NCBI RefSeq assembly: GCF_019097595.1
Contig: NC_080715.1
Location: forward strand, 29,595,355-29,659,354
DNA from: Hemibagrus wyckioides
Taxonomy: Eukaryota > Chordata > Actinopteri > Siluriformes > Bagridae
DNA length: 64,000 nt
Direction: 5' to 3'
The notes under the pieces were generated by a model, which ran no database searches, was not told the DNA's origin, and saw nothing but the letters and a program-made list of their open reading frames with translations. Position numbers and translations under genes: made by a program. Positions 63,931 to 64,000 of the stretch are shown one piece after another. Numbering within the stretch: position 1 is the first letter of the stretch; each line of letters starts with the position of its first letter.

Positions 63931-64000
63931 ACTTTGTATGTTGGCATCAAATCCATTGGCGGTGTTGTATAATGAGGCCAGCAGGGCCTGTAGTGTGGGT

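Larger units (their letters stand above)
57512..64000 (+). other. Start of intron 10 (at least 6.5 kb in window)
   Basis: No EGF-type exon found. Contains (TTTA)n at 57797-57852, (AAAC)n near 57977-57998, a Tc1-like relic (58085-58670), several repeat-free blocks (60480-60950, 61890-62130, 62320-62640, 63480-63930) and a dispersed repeat with a GGAT tail (62670-63060). 58750-60400 and 60960-61880 hold nothing I can name. Confidence 0.75.

Noticed and set aside
57512..64000. EGF-domain exon expected after exon 10
   Set aside because: No frame with the cysteine spacing of the CNTNAP EGF domain flanked by AG and GT was found; it probably lies beyond the window.

Overview
This window is vertebrate nuclear DNA, almost certainly from a teleost fish. 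It is AT-rich, it has long introns with GT-AG exon boundaries, and it is packed with Tc1-like DNA transposons, tRNA-derived SINEs and microsatellites of kinds common in fish. The repeat mix looks like an otophysan, perhaps a catfish, but that is an inference from remembered repeat families.

The one host gene I can support lies on the + strand and is part of a contactin-associated protein-like (Caspr/neurexin IV family) gene, best matched to CNTNAP5. Nine consecutive coding exons can be read (about 525 codons, all splice phases compatible, no stops): 3862-3972, 12313-12506, 34386-34533, 43185-43388, 44209-44393, 46821-46964, 48163-48436, 49837-49980 and 57340-57511. In order they encode the F5/8 type C (discoidin) domain, laminin G domain 1 and laminin G domain 2 of the extracellular region. 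The signal-peptide exon lies upstream of the window. The EGF, fibrinogen-like, further LamG/EGF, transmembrane and cytoplasmic parts lie downstream. By family knowledge the product is a single-pass neuronal cell-surface adhesion protein.

The introns hold the rest. There are three closely related Tc1-type copies with DD34E transposase. The copy at 16312-17559 has a complete 343-codon transposase and perfect 29-bp inverted ends. The copy at 8771-10015 is inserted in a 21-bp minisatellite and carries two frameshifts. The copy at 40205-41442 is inserted in a (TA)n microsatellite and carries a stop. Older relics of at least four other Tc1-like families are present, some nested (31007-31468 inside 30501-31504; SINEs inside 36399-37293). 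There are several tRNA-like SINE copies, a family of 'GAGGAAAAACTCCCTGAGA' repeats, long microsatellites, and a coding-like 21-bp minisatellite at 8729-11170 with an 84-bp higher-order period.

Several intronic stretches without repeats look like possible conserved non-coding elements. The best is 12620-13170, which has three exact ATGCAAAT octamers. I found no operons, RNA genes, CRISPR arrays or other signs of a new biological system. The most interesting points are the transposon target choices and nestings, the minisatellite architecture, and the candidate regulatory blocks.
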